Shown: one piece after another, positions 46,665-59,114 of the stretch
Layout of the letters: the number at the start of each line of letters is the position of its first letter
Numbering within the stretch: the stretch's first letter is position 1
Assembly (NCBI GenBank): GCA_022579005.1
Contig: MU401478.1
Span: 186,001 to 250,000 of the forward strand
DNA: 64,000 bases
Origin: Poronia punctata
Taxonomy: Eukaryota; Ascomycota; Sordariomycetes; Xylariales; Xylariaceae
Direction: 5' to 3'
Translations under genes and position numbers: made by a program
The notes under the pieces: model-generated
What the model saw: the letters and a program-made list of their open reading frames with translations, nothing else
The model's database searches: none
What the model was told of the DNA's origin: nothing

Positions 46665-48685
46665 CTTGGACACCTTTCGAAGAGAAGTAAAGAAAATGAC
46701 AAGAAATCAATCTTGTAGTAAGAAGGAGATGGGATTGCAACGCCAATGCAACTTGAAATTACTGAAAAATGTCCTGGTTAAGTATTTGTATAGGGAGTTA
46801 GATCTGTGGACTTTTTGTACGTGCAAAAATCACGACTACTTGGGGCTCTCCGAGTAACTGCCGATGATGCATTCCAAATGTGAAGCCCCGCGGAGTAGCC
46901 ATCTGTATCTCTATCTCTACCCGCTTTATGGGGTCATCCGCTTGGAATTGGCCACCGGCGGCGGTATCCAGTGTCTACCGCATATGAAGACGATTTGCTG
47001 CCAGATAGATTTCTCCATAATGAATGCATCCTGCAGAACTTACTCCTTATCTAAAAGATCATCTGAACTAGGTAGCATAGAGAATGATAGGTAAAGTTTA
47101 CCGAGGCACCTTTTATTCACGGTGTAGGTAGGGTGCCTCCCGGTTAAGAACCGCAGCCACCCACTGACGGTCTTATCCATATATTCGTGTAATCCAGAGT
47201 CTTAAAGTGGTGCTAGAACATGCAGACATGTGGAATAAATCCAGAAAATGAGTGACGACGGGAAGTGGGAGTGGACGCGAGGGTTACATAAAAAAAACAA
47301 CATACCTAAGGTACTTATGTATGCACCTAGGTGAGGTAAGCCGCACCTACACGTAAGCATACCACCGGACGGCGAATACGACCTTTAAGGCCCAGTGAAA
47401 GATACCTATCATAGTTCTCCATATACGAAATATGATTGACTTACGCAGAGAGCTGTACTTTTTAAAATATGCCCATTTTAGAGGGCGGCGAGAAATATAT
47501 AATGTTCTGCCCATGATAGATAGGATAGGACTGACTGTATGATCCTGTCAAGTACCATTTTGGGGTGAGTGAGATAGGTAATGCCACTGCCAATATCTGA
47601 CTTGATCGTTGTTGCTTATATTTTCGGGGGGGTTTTTTTTTTCTCAAACACACTGCATATCAAACAAAACAAAAAGGAAGAAGAAGAAGGTTTTATGCTT
47701 GCTGTAGAATTAACAGACAACTCAATCAAAAAAAAGCAAGGACCCTTTTGTCAGGAGCTCTCATCATGTTGGTAAGTAAGGTACCATTTGGTTAGACGAC
47801 GCAGGGTAACAGAGGAAGCAAGCACTGTAAGTAGCCACTGTGTACGTCGCTTGCATATATGCAAGGTTAATCTAGTAAATACAAGTACCATCGTCCTATC
47901 CGGTACTGTTTGAATAACCTATAAACAAAAAGTAGCTTAAAATGACTATATCCCGTGGTACGTTTGTCTTGGCAATTCAAACATTCTCAAAGAAACCGTC
48001 TAACCTACTCCTGTTGTACACGTAAAAACAACGACAAAAAAAGTATCAAAGCTGACCAGATTATACCATCACATACCTTAGTAGTCACCCCCTATATAAA
48101 GTAGTCCAGGGGATACCCTATACTCTGTGTTCCAACCGAAGTGCATCAATATGCAGTTGGGAGAGTAAACTATCTGAGTATCACCTTCTCCTTTAAGCAA
48201 AATACCCCTGACTTGAATACCTATAAGCCTGCGCCGCAGCGGGAAAGAAACGGGATTTGACCCGACCCGACCGTTGACGTCTAACCTAGGTTTACTCGTA
48301 GTGTATCTAGACTAGCGGGTGAATCACATTTCTTGATTAAAAACAAGTCTGTGGCAATACTACTTGACCTACCTACCCACCTACCTTATGCATTGCAACG
48401 AACATGAGGGATAGGGATGAACATGCAACGCAACGCAGGGTTAGAGAGGGGGTTTGTACGGGCTCATCATACCCTTCGGTATTTAGTGGAGAACATTGTT
48501 TACCGGTAAATCCAACCTACCCTAGACGAATGGTAAGGGGGAGGAGGAGGAGGAGGAGTGAAGAGACCGAAGGCGATAATATTTGATCAACAACCCAAGC
48601 ACAAAATAATTAATTATTCATAGGAACATGATCGTTTTTCCTTGTCCCTGTACACTATAATTAAAAGGGCACGAAAAAAAGTAAG
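46665..48685. other. Divergent intergenic region, desaturase/NRPS-like
   Basis: About 2 kb between two divergent genes, so it holds both promoters. Short frames at 46864, 47462 and 48404 have no domain. A TACCTACCCACCTACC-type motif is near 48369 and a GGA run near 48537. Confidence 0.5.
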
Positions 48686-51600
48686 ATGTTTCGGACAACA
48701 GGAGATCTGATACCCAATGTCATCAGACGACGAAGCAACAGGCCTAGACCATATGCCACCGTCGTGGGTGTGAACGGAGTTGTGGGGGTCGTGAGCTTTG
48801 CCGACCTGGAGAATTGGTCCAACAGAGCCGCCCGGTTTCTCGACACGGTTCCAGATGACAAAGTGCTCTACATGGGCGCTAATGATGTTCGATATGTTGT
48901 TTGGATCATAGCTGCGATGAAGACGGGGAAATGTGTAAGTATTAGCGACTCACTCACATCATGCTCTCAGACAATGCCCGACTAAAATTGTTGTTTAGGT
49001 CTTATTTCCTTCTCTAGCAAACCAAGTAGCTGCCAACCAGAGATTCTTTGAAACCGTTGGGTCAAAGACTCTTGTTTATGCCCCGGAGATTAGAAAGCTA
49101 CTGACCCCTCTTCTGGACGCAACACGCGGAGCCGTGGAGCACGTCGAATCACAAACATACGAAGAACTGACGAGCAGAGATGTTTCAGAGATATATCCGT
49201 TTGAAAGGACGTTTGATGAGATCAAAGATGTCAAGTTCCTAGGTCTCCACACCTCTGGGACGTCTGGACATCCGAAGCCCATATTCTGGACCCCACTAGC
49301 CGTATCCTCGCTGGCTTCATTTCGTGATCCTTCCATCTATGATGCTAATGGGAATAACACCAACTTATTCGAGCAGCTTTTGGAAGGGAACGATGTGTTG
49401 GTTCCCTTTCCGCTCTCTCATGTATGATATGATAATATTTCCACCCGTCGGCCTTTGCTGACACTTCTCTAGTTTGGCGGTATCGGAAATGTCATGGCTG
49501 CCATGTATTCCGATACAACTCTGGTCCTTCCCGCACCTGGGACGCAGCTCACACCAGAGAACTACTCTCTTCTGCTGCAGATCGGTAAATGCACAGCTAC
49601 TGCCGCACCTCCTTCCCTGCTGGAAGCGATGCTGAGCTATCCACCCGGAATGGATGTCTTGGCAAGTCTCAAACGCATCGCTTATACCGGCGGCCCAATG
49701 AACCCATCTCGTGGCAAGGCACTGGCAGAGAGGTTACCTCATCTATATACCGTTCTCGCTAGTACAGAGGGAGGTGTTTCACGCTTAGTCTCGACTGGTG
49801 ACAGTTCCCGCTGGAATTCCTTCAAGTTCTTCGACGTCGGGCAGCGCATGGAGGAAGTTGCGCCGGGCATATACGAGCTCGTGTATCCGCGGTCGGAAGC
49901 TGTTGACAGGATCTATGCATTCTTCCATACCCATCCGCACCTCGAGCTCGAGTATCGTACCTCGGACCTCTTCTCTCCCGAAGGTAATGACGGGTGGTGG
50001 GTTTATCGCGGCAGGGCAGACAACTGGATTGCCATGTCGAATGGCCTCAAGATGGACCCGACTGGGATAGAAAATGAAATCGCCTCACATCCCGACGTCA
50101 AGGGGGTTTTGGTCGCTGGATCACATCGGTTCCGCCTCTGTCTTCTCGTCGAATTAGCAAAACCACAGGGTATTGACCACGGTGAGGCTTTGGAGAAGCT
50201 GTGGCCAACACTTGAAGCTGCAAACATGAAAGTGCCCAAGTTCGGGCGAATACCCAAAGAACTCGTCATATTCGCCAGTCCGAACAAGCCATTTCTCCGG
50301 GCTGGCAAAGGGACCATCCAGCGTCGTCTTACTATCCAGGCGTATGGGAAGGAGATTGACGAGTTGTACGCCAATGTAGAAGAAGGCCTTCTCGTTAGGG
50401 GATTATCTCTTCCATCCTCGATGGACCCTGATGGTCTTATCCCGTTCCTGGAGACGCTCTTCTCAGAAACTCTGCTTGAGGATGATATTCCAGACCATAG
50501 GATCTCGGCCGACGATGACCTACTCGCTCTGGGCCTCGACTCATTCTCCGCATTTGTGCTTCTCGCACGACTCAAGGCTGTGCTGCGGAAAACTGGCGTC
50601 GAAGAGCAGAACATCCAAAAGGTCGACCATAAACTCCTATACTCGGCCACAACAGTCAGACAACTGGCCGAGATACTTTCTCGCTTGAACTCGGCTAGCG
50701 CCGAATCATTGGAAGAAGAACTAGGCCATGACTTGGATGACACCATGTCACAATTACTTGACAAATATAGCGCTGAAGTAAAGCAGCTCACCTCGGGCCT
50801 CAAGAAAACCCAGGCAAGATCAGGGGCGGCAAAAGAGCAAGTAGTCGTCCTGACCGGGTCAACCGGATCTCTCGGCTCGTACATCCTCGCATCGCTTCTT
50901 TCGCGAAGCAGCGTGAAGAAAATAATATGCCTCAACCGCAGCTCCTCTTCCCTCTCCGCTCAGGAATCGTCGTTCAAACAGCGCGGTCTTCCAGCACTAA
51001 CACCCAACGATAAAACCCGCATCAGTTTCATCCAGGTCGATCCCACAGCATCTCGTCTCGGTCTATCCGTTGCCGATTACGAGTACATCAGCCGAGAAGC
51101 CACGCACATCATTCACAACGCTTACCCCGTGAACTTTTTGTTGAGTCTGAGTGCCTTTGCGCCCCAGTTCAAATACCTGCTCAATATCATGCGCCTCGCT
51201 CTCCACGGCCAGGGGCCAGAGATCCTCTTCGTCTCGAGTATCACTGCTGCAACGGCCGAGGATGCATCAGTCGTAGAAGAATCCGTACTGCATCAAGAGA
51301 AAGGGCTCTTGAAGCAAGGATACGCACGTTCAAAATATCTCTGCGAGAGATTACTCGCGCAGTACGCTTCCGATTCTGGGAATCAGGCGGCTGTGCTACG
51401 GGTTGGGCAGGTGTGCGGCCCCGTATCAGGGACGACGGGGATACGGTTCTGGAACGCGGCCGAATGGCTACCGTCACTGGTAATCAGCTCCAAGTTCATC
51501 GGCGCTGTGCCAGATTCATTGGGTGGAGAGGTTGACTGGGTGCCTGTTGACAAGTTGGGTGATATTGTCAGTGAGCTTATAGCGTCGGCGGAAGTACAAG

Positions 51601-51953
51601 GATTCCGTGTGTTCAACATAGTCCATCCATCCGCGACGACATGGGACTCACTACTACCTTCGGTTATGGAAGGCAGTCAAACTGGAGCCAAGGGGGACAA
51701 AAATATTGAGGTCGTGTCCCCCTCGGAATGGATCGACAGACTCGAGAAAAGTGAAAGGGGTTCCCATGTCATACATATAAACCCGGCGGTGAAGCTACTA
51801 GACTTTTACCGGCAGACGATTCTGGCAAGGGCAGCTACCAGGAGCACGGAGGTGAGAGTAAAGAACCTCATTCGCTCCAGCAAGACAGCGAGGGGGCTGG
51901 AGCCCATTGGCGAGGCAGATCTGGCGAGGTGGATGAAGGGATGGGGAATCTAA
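48686..51953 (+). CDS. NRPS-like adenylation-thiolation-reductase enzyme
   Basis: Three exons, 1050 aa: 48686..48934, 48999..49421, 49473..51953. The adenylation domain shows the phosphate-binding loop LHTSGTSGHPKPI, YTGGPM, YRTSDLF (for the usual YRTGDL), GRADNWIAMSNGLKMDP and a C-terminal Lys in KGTIQRRL. A carrier domain follows with LGLDSFSA, where Ser581 would carry phosphopantetheine. The last third is a short-chain reductase of the thioester-reductase type: NAD(P) loop LTGSTGSLGSYI near 683-694 and catalytic YARSK (Tyr841, Lys845). Such A-T-R enzymes activate an aryl or alkyl carboxylic acid and release it reductively as an aldehyde. No condensation domain is present. The substrate cannot be read from the sequence. 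Confidence 0.93.
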
Positions 51954-52293
51954 ATCCTTTGCGGCTGTATCTCCATACGACCAATTTCTTTGCGGCGTTT
52001 TTTATTTGATACCGCGCCTTTTTCTCCGTTTAGTAGCTCTGATCAGTTGAAATTGCTAAGCCCGGAACCACAGTCACTGCACCTTTAACCCTCCAGATAC
52101 ATGAAGCACATGAGGAATGTGCATATCACTCGTGTACATGATGGATACCTATGGTGAGAAGTACCCTCCAATCCCTAGTTTTAATAACTAGGTCTTATAA
52201 ACATCGGGCATTGGATCCTCTTGGATCCTCCCGGAATCATCTCGGTCGTCTGTCATAATCCGAGCGAGTTACCTAGTTTTCTCCATGTCAAGA
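51954..52293. other. Convergent 3' flanks
   Basis: 340-nt spacer between the NRPS-like stop and the stop of the minus-strand gene that follows. No gene or repeat is seen beyond a GGATCCTC doublet near 52214. Confidence 0.5.
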
Positions 52294-53099
52294 TCAAGTC
52301 TTGCTGAAATGTGGATTGACGTGATAGTCCACTTGAGTCAAGGTGTTCGTCCATGTCGCCATCGACAGCATTACTTGATTATCATGATTGCCGTTAATCA
52401 CCTGGTTGGAGATATTATTAGTTACCATGATGCAAGGGAATAGTTATGACTGGCCACTTGCTTACCACGGTCATATGGTCCACGACGAGCACAACGACGG
52501 CGTCGGCTTTGGAGAGCGCGTCGGTATCTAAGACGACGGAGATCGCCACTGCCTCCGACACATCCCTCCATCTCTTCACAATGAGCGGCTTCGCGGCGAG
52601 CCGGAGTGGTATTCTCAGCTGCATTCTCTGGCGCGGCGTCATTCTGTTGAGCTTCACCCTGTGGCCCGGATTGATCACAGGCCGGCTCTCGGCTTTGGAT
52701 GACACTGTCCGGAACTATAGCAGCTCTGATAAAGATCTTCGAGTCGGGCTCAACCTCGTGCAGGGCGGAGAAGATATCATGGAACTGAAGTGCGGCTTCT
52801 TTGGAGGAGTCTGCTTGTGCCATAACGCCGAGACTCGGATGGTATATAATGGTGTTCTTGCTGACTTGGTTGCCGTCTTTCAGCGTCATCCCTACACTCA
52901 CTCCGTCCTGGTAATGTATGGTGACCATATCCAGCGTCAAAGTGCAGAACAGTCCCACCCGTCCGTTAGGCTGGATCCCGTCACGGCGCAACTTGGCAAG
53001 TTGCTCCTTATATAGAGGGTCGTTTCTCATAGTCTTCTCACTTCTATCACCGTCACCGCCTGTATTATGGTCACTGTGGACGTTGTCGTTGTCACCCAT
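52294..53099 (-). CDS. Unrecognised protein with an apparent frame shift
   Basis: Minus-strand start at 53099 (MGDNDNVHSDHN). The first about 130 codons (QLAKLRRDGIQPNGRVGLF, HDIFSALHEVEPDSKIFIRA) look coding. Further on, a different frame becomes protein-like: WRDVSEAVAISVVLDTDALS and DAVVVLVVDHMTV. That second frame splices well (GTAAGC at 52465 to CAG at 52402) into 52294..52401, reading VINGNHDNQVMLSMATWTNT and ending TGA. No convincing intron connects the two frames between about 52580 and 52700, so there is an unusual intron, a sequencing indel, or a real frameshift. I do not recognise the family. An alternative is that the first frame simply ends at 52422. Confidence 0.55.
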
Positions 53100-53952
53100 G
53101 GTAAGCTACCTTGGGTACGTTGCGTTTGTGACGGGGTTGCACGGTTAGAAATATACTGCCAGTGTTATGATTTTATTGTTGATGCGGTGTAGGAAGGTGA
53201 GTAATGGGAGGCTTAGGTTACGTACCTAATCTAGACGCAAACTTTGGAACGGTCGATGGAGGGGAAAAAGACGTATAATGCGTGCGTCACAATGTACATG
53301 TAGCTAGGGCTTAAGCGACTAAAATAGATGTAGGTACTTGGATACTTACTGCCCTTTAGATGAGGAAATCGCTTCCGTTATACGTGCCTTCCTTGAGGTC
53401 GCTAATAAGACGTACCTAGGTACTGTTGAGCGTACCTAGAGGCAAAAGAAAATGAGGTCGGTATGGGGAAGGAACGCTGCCGAGGTCAAGACGAAAAGCA
53501 TATGTTGCCACAAAATGTCTATTAACTTGGCTCGGCAAATAAATGACAGTTAATTACCCATGAAATCACATATGATCCAAAGCACAACGTATAAAAGACT
53601 CGGTAACAGTCTACCTACTTGACTGAAGTTACAAACCGCCTGCAGGATGGCCAGGTAGGCCTAGTCACAACCTGCCATACTCAGACTTTCAGGAAATACA
53701 GCGGTTGTGGCGGTGAGCCTCGACAAAATCATATGCTCTTCGCCAAATAGCCAGTGGAGCATACGAGACGATGCTGCGTCTAGGAGACGTCGTGTGAACC
53801 CTGGCGCAGTGTTTTCGAAACCTTCCGCCTCACGTGAGTCGGGATATCATGTCGACAATTTATAGAAGCGTGTAACTCACGATATAAGTTATACTAGAGA
53901 CCTAACAAGGTTCTGCTTGCAGAAGATCATCGTTGCAAACCTCTATATTACA
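53100..53952. other. Intergenic, no supported gene
   Basis: Divergent promoter region between the minus-strand gene and the plus-strand genes downstream. Nothing else is seen. Confidence 0.45.
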
Positions 53953-54299
53953 ATGGCATGGTGCCCCCGTTTACTACTCTATGGTGGCTGTTTCGTAAGT
54001 CGAGCCTATTGCTATCAGGATCATCGTAGACGATAGTAGTATACTTTTGTTTTGTACGTGTATAAAGCTGCTTCTTGGAAAAGAGCAAGAGCTATCTGTA
54101 CAGGAAGGATACGGCTAATACCTGGAAGGTGATGATCGAGACTACGACGACCCGCTCTGCCAGCGAGTATGGATTATGTAAGCCAGACGGTCCGGACCCA
54201 CTCTGTCCACAACGCGAACGCTATCTACAAGTAGACCCGCCAAGAACACAGAGCTGCAGTTATGATTGGCAGCTCGAACTCAAGTGTTTTGCTTGGTGA
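53953..54299 (+). CDS. Possible small Cys-containing protein (doubtful)
   Basis: A candidate two-exon ORF of 85 aa: 53953..53994 (MAWCPRLLLYGGCF) and 54084..54299. The donor GTAAGT is good, but the acceptor GGAAAAG lacks a pyrimidine tract. The second exon has four Cys (GLCKPDGPDPLCPQ, SCSYD, LKCFAW) and is hydrophilic. The N-terminus is weakly hydrophobic and not a convincing signal peptide. It could be a small secreted protein with a different first exon, or chance. Confidence 0.3.
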
Positions 54300-54416
54300 T
54301 TTGCACTTCTTCTACCTACTCAAAACCACACAATACTGCGAACGCCCGTATTCGACCACTAAACGGAATTGCATAAGTCTTCCACGGCCGACTGAAAGAT
54401 TATTTTGTCATATCAG

Positions 54417-56156
54417 ATGACAGAACAAACATCAGCACCAGTTGCACCGATACCGGAGGCAGGAAATGTTCAAAACCCTGCGCCGGCCGATGTAACGGCC
54501 GAGGCGAGCGACGCGACGCCAACAACAAGGGCACCAGCGAGTCTAACCTCGAAGACGAACTCCACGGTAGGATGTAGTAGCAAGACGCCAGATCCATCCA
54601 GAGAAAATGGAGGCGATATGTCAACAAACGCCCCAACGCCTGTACCAGAACAGACAGAGCCTGCAAATACAGACACAACAAGCACATCACAGCAAGTCCC
54701 ACCGCAATCAGACAAGGCTGCGCCGAGCGCCCCAATTGTAGATCACACGCAGCCCGGACAACCAAATCAACAGGTAGAACCTCCAGGATCTAAGCCCACC
54801 TTTCGATATGTATGTTTCAAACTATAGCATGGCGTTCTGAGGATCGTTACCGACGGTATTGCCGGCTCGTAGACTAATACCTTCATCCAGAACCGGTTCG
54901 TGCTGCACAATAAGTATCAAAATGCTCCTGGGGTGGAAAAACACCAACTACAACCCTCGAAACCTCAATATCCGCAATATCCGCAACAACCGCAACAACC
55001 GCAACAACCGCAATATCCTCCACAATATCAGGCGCATCCGCCCCCCCACCAGCAGTATCAGCCACCACCACAGCAACAGCAACGACCGCCCTTGGGACCT
55101 CCTCCCCCGCCACTACCGTCGTTCGCGCCAGAAAGCTACAATCCTTCGCAACGACAACTTCGTGATCAGTTATATAGCATTCTCGGGGAGCTGGATCCTT
55201 ACAAAGTCACGCCAAAGGAGTTCGTCAGTCTCTTAATACATGCCGCAATTCGTGATACAGAGATCACAAACGCGTTATTCCGCATGAATTATGATAGACT
55301 TAGAGATCCCAGTAGTTGGCAGCCGGCACAGCCTTTTCAACAGCAGAATGCTTATCCCAGGCCTCCCTACGCCGCAATGCCGCCTGCAGGGCCGGTCGGC
55401 CCTGGGGGCCCGCCGGTTGGTGCTCAAGGTGGTCCATGGGGACCACAACAATACCCCCCGCAATATCCTCCGCAATACCAGCAACCATACCAGGGTTACT
55501 ACGCAAATGTACCGATGGGATATCCACAACCAGGCGCCCCTGACATGCCCGAGTCGAACAAACGGAAACGGGAGGCCGAAGATGAACACCCAAGTAAGCC
55601 TCCGGCTGCTTACATGGGAAGGTTTTTGCTATCCAAGTGGCCAGAAACTCTACCTCCGGGTCCAAAGGCACCCCCGCCGCCGGAGGAAGAACCATACGAG
55701 GCGGCTGCCAACTTCACGTGGGCGTTGGATCGCGCAGAGACACACCTGAATTTTACCGGGAGATACGATGGGTTGTCCGAGGCCCGGCAAAATAGCGTCG
55801 GCTTTGACGCGGCGCTCCGAGTACAGAAGATCATGAAGCACTTGAATCTTTCGCTTACCAAGAACGTTACCTTTGTCAATCGTGTGCACATTCTGACGGT
55901 CATGCGAGAGATAATGGCGGCAACGCTGGAAGCGCCAGACCACCTAGGAAAGGAGGTAAGAAGATGCGCACGCGAATACGACAACAATTACCTTCAGGGG
56001 CTGGAAAAACTATCGCGCCAGCAGCTGGGCAGGCTAAAGGCTCTCGAGAACGGTAAATGGATGCAGGAAATGCAGGCTCTTGTTGATGAAGCCAACAAGC
56101 AGTCGATGTTTCCCCTTATGAATCGGGCGCTTGAGTATATTAACAGCGCCGATTAA
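54417..56156 (+). CDS. Pro/Gln-rich hypothetical protein with nuclear signal
   Basis: Two exons, 552 aa: 54417..54809 and 54891..56156, joined through GTATGT and ATCCAG with the frame kept (PTFRYNRFVLHNKYQ). The N-terminal 125 residues are Thr/Pro/Ala-rich and disordered. Then come PQYPQYPQQPQQPQ-type repeats and a short alpha-helical segment (RQLRDQLYSILGELDPYKVT). A second Pro/Gly/Tyr-rich stretch follows, then SNKRKREAEDE as a likely nuclear localisation signal, and a C-terminal helical domain of about 190 residues (NFTWALDRAETHLNFTGRYD to LMNRALEYINSAD). The composition resembles RNA-binding or transcriptional scaffold proteins, but no family is recognised. Confidence 0.82.
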
Positions 56157-57238
56157 ACGGTTTTGCCATTACTAGGCTTTCTTGTACATTTTTTATTTTA
56201 ATTTTTTCCTGTCGGAATAAGGATACTGGGGGGGAGGAACGGCTCGGTCAAGATACCCACCGGAATCGGGTTATGGTTACGATACCGGTTTATCAAACGT
56301 GATTCAGGGGAAAATATTGTATTCAGGGGGTTGTAGGTGATATACTGGGGGGGGGGGGATGTTGAGAAGTCCATTATGACCCATGAGGGGTCAGACGTGG
56401 TTGTGTGTGTACTTGATGTGGGCGACTCGATGTTCTTGTCGAGCAAGAGGAGGGCGAATGAAGAGCATCGTACATGGATATCTCAAGTATTCGGCGCCCA
56501 TACACTGAAAAAATAGAACGTTTGTTATCTCGCTGACTTGAGTGACCTGTTCGCAATCTTGGGGCTAAAGCTGAGAAATCTGCGGGGTCTGATAGCGTGT
56601 CCAAGTGCAAGACCTGGCAATAAAATGTACCTATGCAACAGGTAAGCATCCCGGTACAAGAGAAGAGTAAGACGCAAACAAAACCATCAGAACAAAGTCC
56701 ACGAAGTCATTACTTGGTTGGATTAGCGGCGTTTTGCAAAAAAAACAGCTCCGGGACTTCGCATGCATGAAATCCCCTGAAAACGGAACCAAAAGGCTAG
56801 CTCTTTTGGGTTAGACCGTGGTAGGACTTGGAGAAAGGAATCTGGGGAAGCGGGGGAATCCTTTACAGAATAGCTTTTTGGCTATCTTTGCCTCTTTTGG
56901 GGATATCGCATCTTGAGCTTTTGGCCTCGGGCGCTGTCTTTATTCCTTCGAACTGGTGTGAAGAAGTGCTTTCTTGATTTGGAACGTCAATGCAACACTA
57001 TCCAAAACCAAATACACGTGCCGACACTAATAGGAGCATGTCAGCCTTGAACATTCCGAGGTTGACCAAGAGTCCAAGACCATGTTTCCTCTACCGGTAC
57101 CCCTCACCCGTACAGGAATCGTAATCAAGATTTTGACATGTTATAACTGAGTAGGTATAAGTCTCCAAAATGTCGCCTCTATCCTCTCACTATGACCGTG
57201 CAAGACCCCACGGTTAGGTACATGGTGTTGGGAGCGAG
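56157..57238. other. Intergenic, no supported gene
   Basis: 3' flank of the Pro/Gln-rich gene, G runs near 56229 and 56347, and the promoter of the esterase gene. No coding frame is convincing. Confidence 0.5.
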
Positions 57239-59114
57239 ATGTATCGGCTCATCCTTTCGTCCTTGCTCCTTTTGAGCACCATCCAGGTCTTCGCCCAGGT
57301 CCCGGAACCAGGACCTGAACCAGAGCCTCTTGATCCTAGGTTCATCAAGACCGCCTCAGTCGAGCTATCTCTGGGAACCGTGGTAGGGAATGTCATGAAC
57401 AAGGTGGAATCTTTCGGTGGCATTCCTTATGCGGACGCGCCCGTAGGCAAGTTGAGACTACGACCACCGCAACGGAGAACCGAACCTTGGGGTAAATTCG
57501 ACGCCACAGGACCGGCTGCTGCTTGTCCCCAGGTCTTTGCAAACCCGGAAGATGAGAATCTCTTGTTTTCGCTCGTGGGCGGATTGACAAACCATCCGTT
57601 TGTGCAGAAAGTGACCGGTCAGACGGAGGATTGTTTGACCATCACGGTAGCGAGACCGGAAGGGGTGAAAGCTGGTGATAAACTACCTGTGCTATATTGG
57701 ATATATGGCGGTGGATATCAAGTAAGAGACTCGAACTCGTTTTTTATAGGAAGCCATAACATGCTTTGATTGAGAAACCCTGCTGAGACTAGGTCGGATA
57801 TCACAGTTTGGGTGGTCGTCAATGTATGACGGGACCGGACTTGTGAATCACGGTGTCAGGATGGGGGAACCGTTCATCTTCGTCGCTGTCAATTACCGCG
57901 TCGCCGGGTTCGGCTTCATGCCGGGGAAAGAAGTCCTCGAAGATGGAGCAACGAATCTGGGTCTTCGGGATCAACGTATGGGTCTCGAATGGGTTGCCGT
58001 AAGCCCTTCTATACCCCTTCATCCCAATGAATAAAACAAGACTAAAAAATGCTTCAAGGATAACATTGCCGCGTTTGGCGGAGACCCGGACAAAGTGACT
58101 ATATGGGGTGAATCAGCCGGCGCCTTTTCCGTCTTCAACCAGCTGGTCCTCTACGGCGGAAATCACACTTACAAGGGTAACCCCCTATTCCGCGGTGGCA
58201 TCATGAGCTCCGGCAGCATCATACCTTCGTTACCTATAGATGGGGAAAAAGCCCAGGCCGTCTACGACGCAGTCGTAGTATCAGCCGGCTGCGGCGCAGA
58301 ATGGGACAGCCTGACCTGCCTGCGGGAAAAAGACTACGACACATTCCTAAACGCCGTCTCCGCCGCTCCATCCTTCCTCTCATATCGCGCCCTGGCATTC
58401 TCCTATTTCCCCCAAGTAGACGGCGACGTCCTCCCCGACAGTCCCGAAGCGCTCCTATCATCAGGCCAATTCGCCAAAGTGCCCTTCCTGATCGGCGACA
58501 TGGAAGACGAAGGAACCCTGGTAGCCATCCTCCAACCCAACTTAACAACAACCGACAGTCTCGTCGACTATTTCCACAAACTATACTACCCCGACGCCCC
58601 CATCGACAAAATCACCGAGCTAGTGAACCTCTACCCGGACGGCGTCAAGGGCGTCGTGGCCGGCGCCCCTTACCGCACGGGTCTCCTCAACGATATATAC
58701 CCCGGCTTCAAACGTCGCGCATCCATTTTCGGCGATTTAGTATTCACGCACCCGCGCCGCTTCCTTCTCGAATACATGGCCGAAAACTACCCCGAAACAC
58801 CTACATGGTCCTACATCGGGTCCTGGAACCACGGAACGCCCGTTCTCGGCACCTTCCACGCATCCGATCTCCTGCAGACCTTTTACGGAACATGGAATAA
58901 CTACGCAGCGAGATCCACACGTACATACTACGTTAATTTCGTGCGGAACCTCGACCCAAACGTCGGCGCGGAAGGATATCCCAACTGGCCAAGGTGGAGT
59001 CAGGGGAAGCGGTTGATTCAGTTTTTCGCGAATAGGGTCGGGTTCAAGAAGGATGATTATAGACAGGAGATTTCGGATTTCTTTGGGAACAATATTGCCA
59101 GTTTCCGGTTTTGA
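57239..59114 (+). CDS. Secreted type-B carboxylesterase/lipase
   Basis: Three exons, 576 aa: 57239..57721, 57807..57998, 58059..59114. The signal peptide MYRLILSSLLLLSTIQVFA precedes a Pro/Glu-rich start. Family marks are ESFGGIPYADAPVGKLRLRP, EDCLTI (disulfide Cys), VLYWIYGGGYQ (oxyanion loop), NYRVAGFGFM and the nucleophile elbow GESAG with Ser244. The triad is completed by Glu376 (EDEGT) and His492 (GTFHASDL). This is the alpha/beta-hydrolase family of fungal cholinesterase-like esterases and Candida rugosa-type lipases; it hydrolyses carboxylic esters outside the cell. The substrate is not predictable. Length is normal for the family. Confidence 0.95.

Noticed and set aside
46864..47094. 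Short frame between desaturase and NRPS-like genes
   Set aside because: No domain or splice support; composition is not protein-like.
50003..50935. 310-codon minus-strand frame
   Set aside because: It lies antisense to the NRPS-like gene, whose motifs run through this interval; it has no domain of its own.
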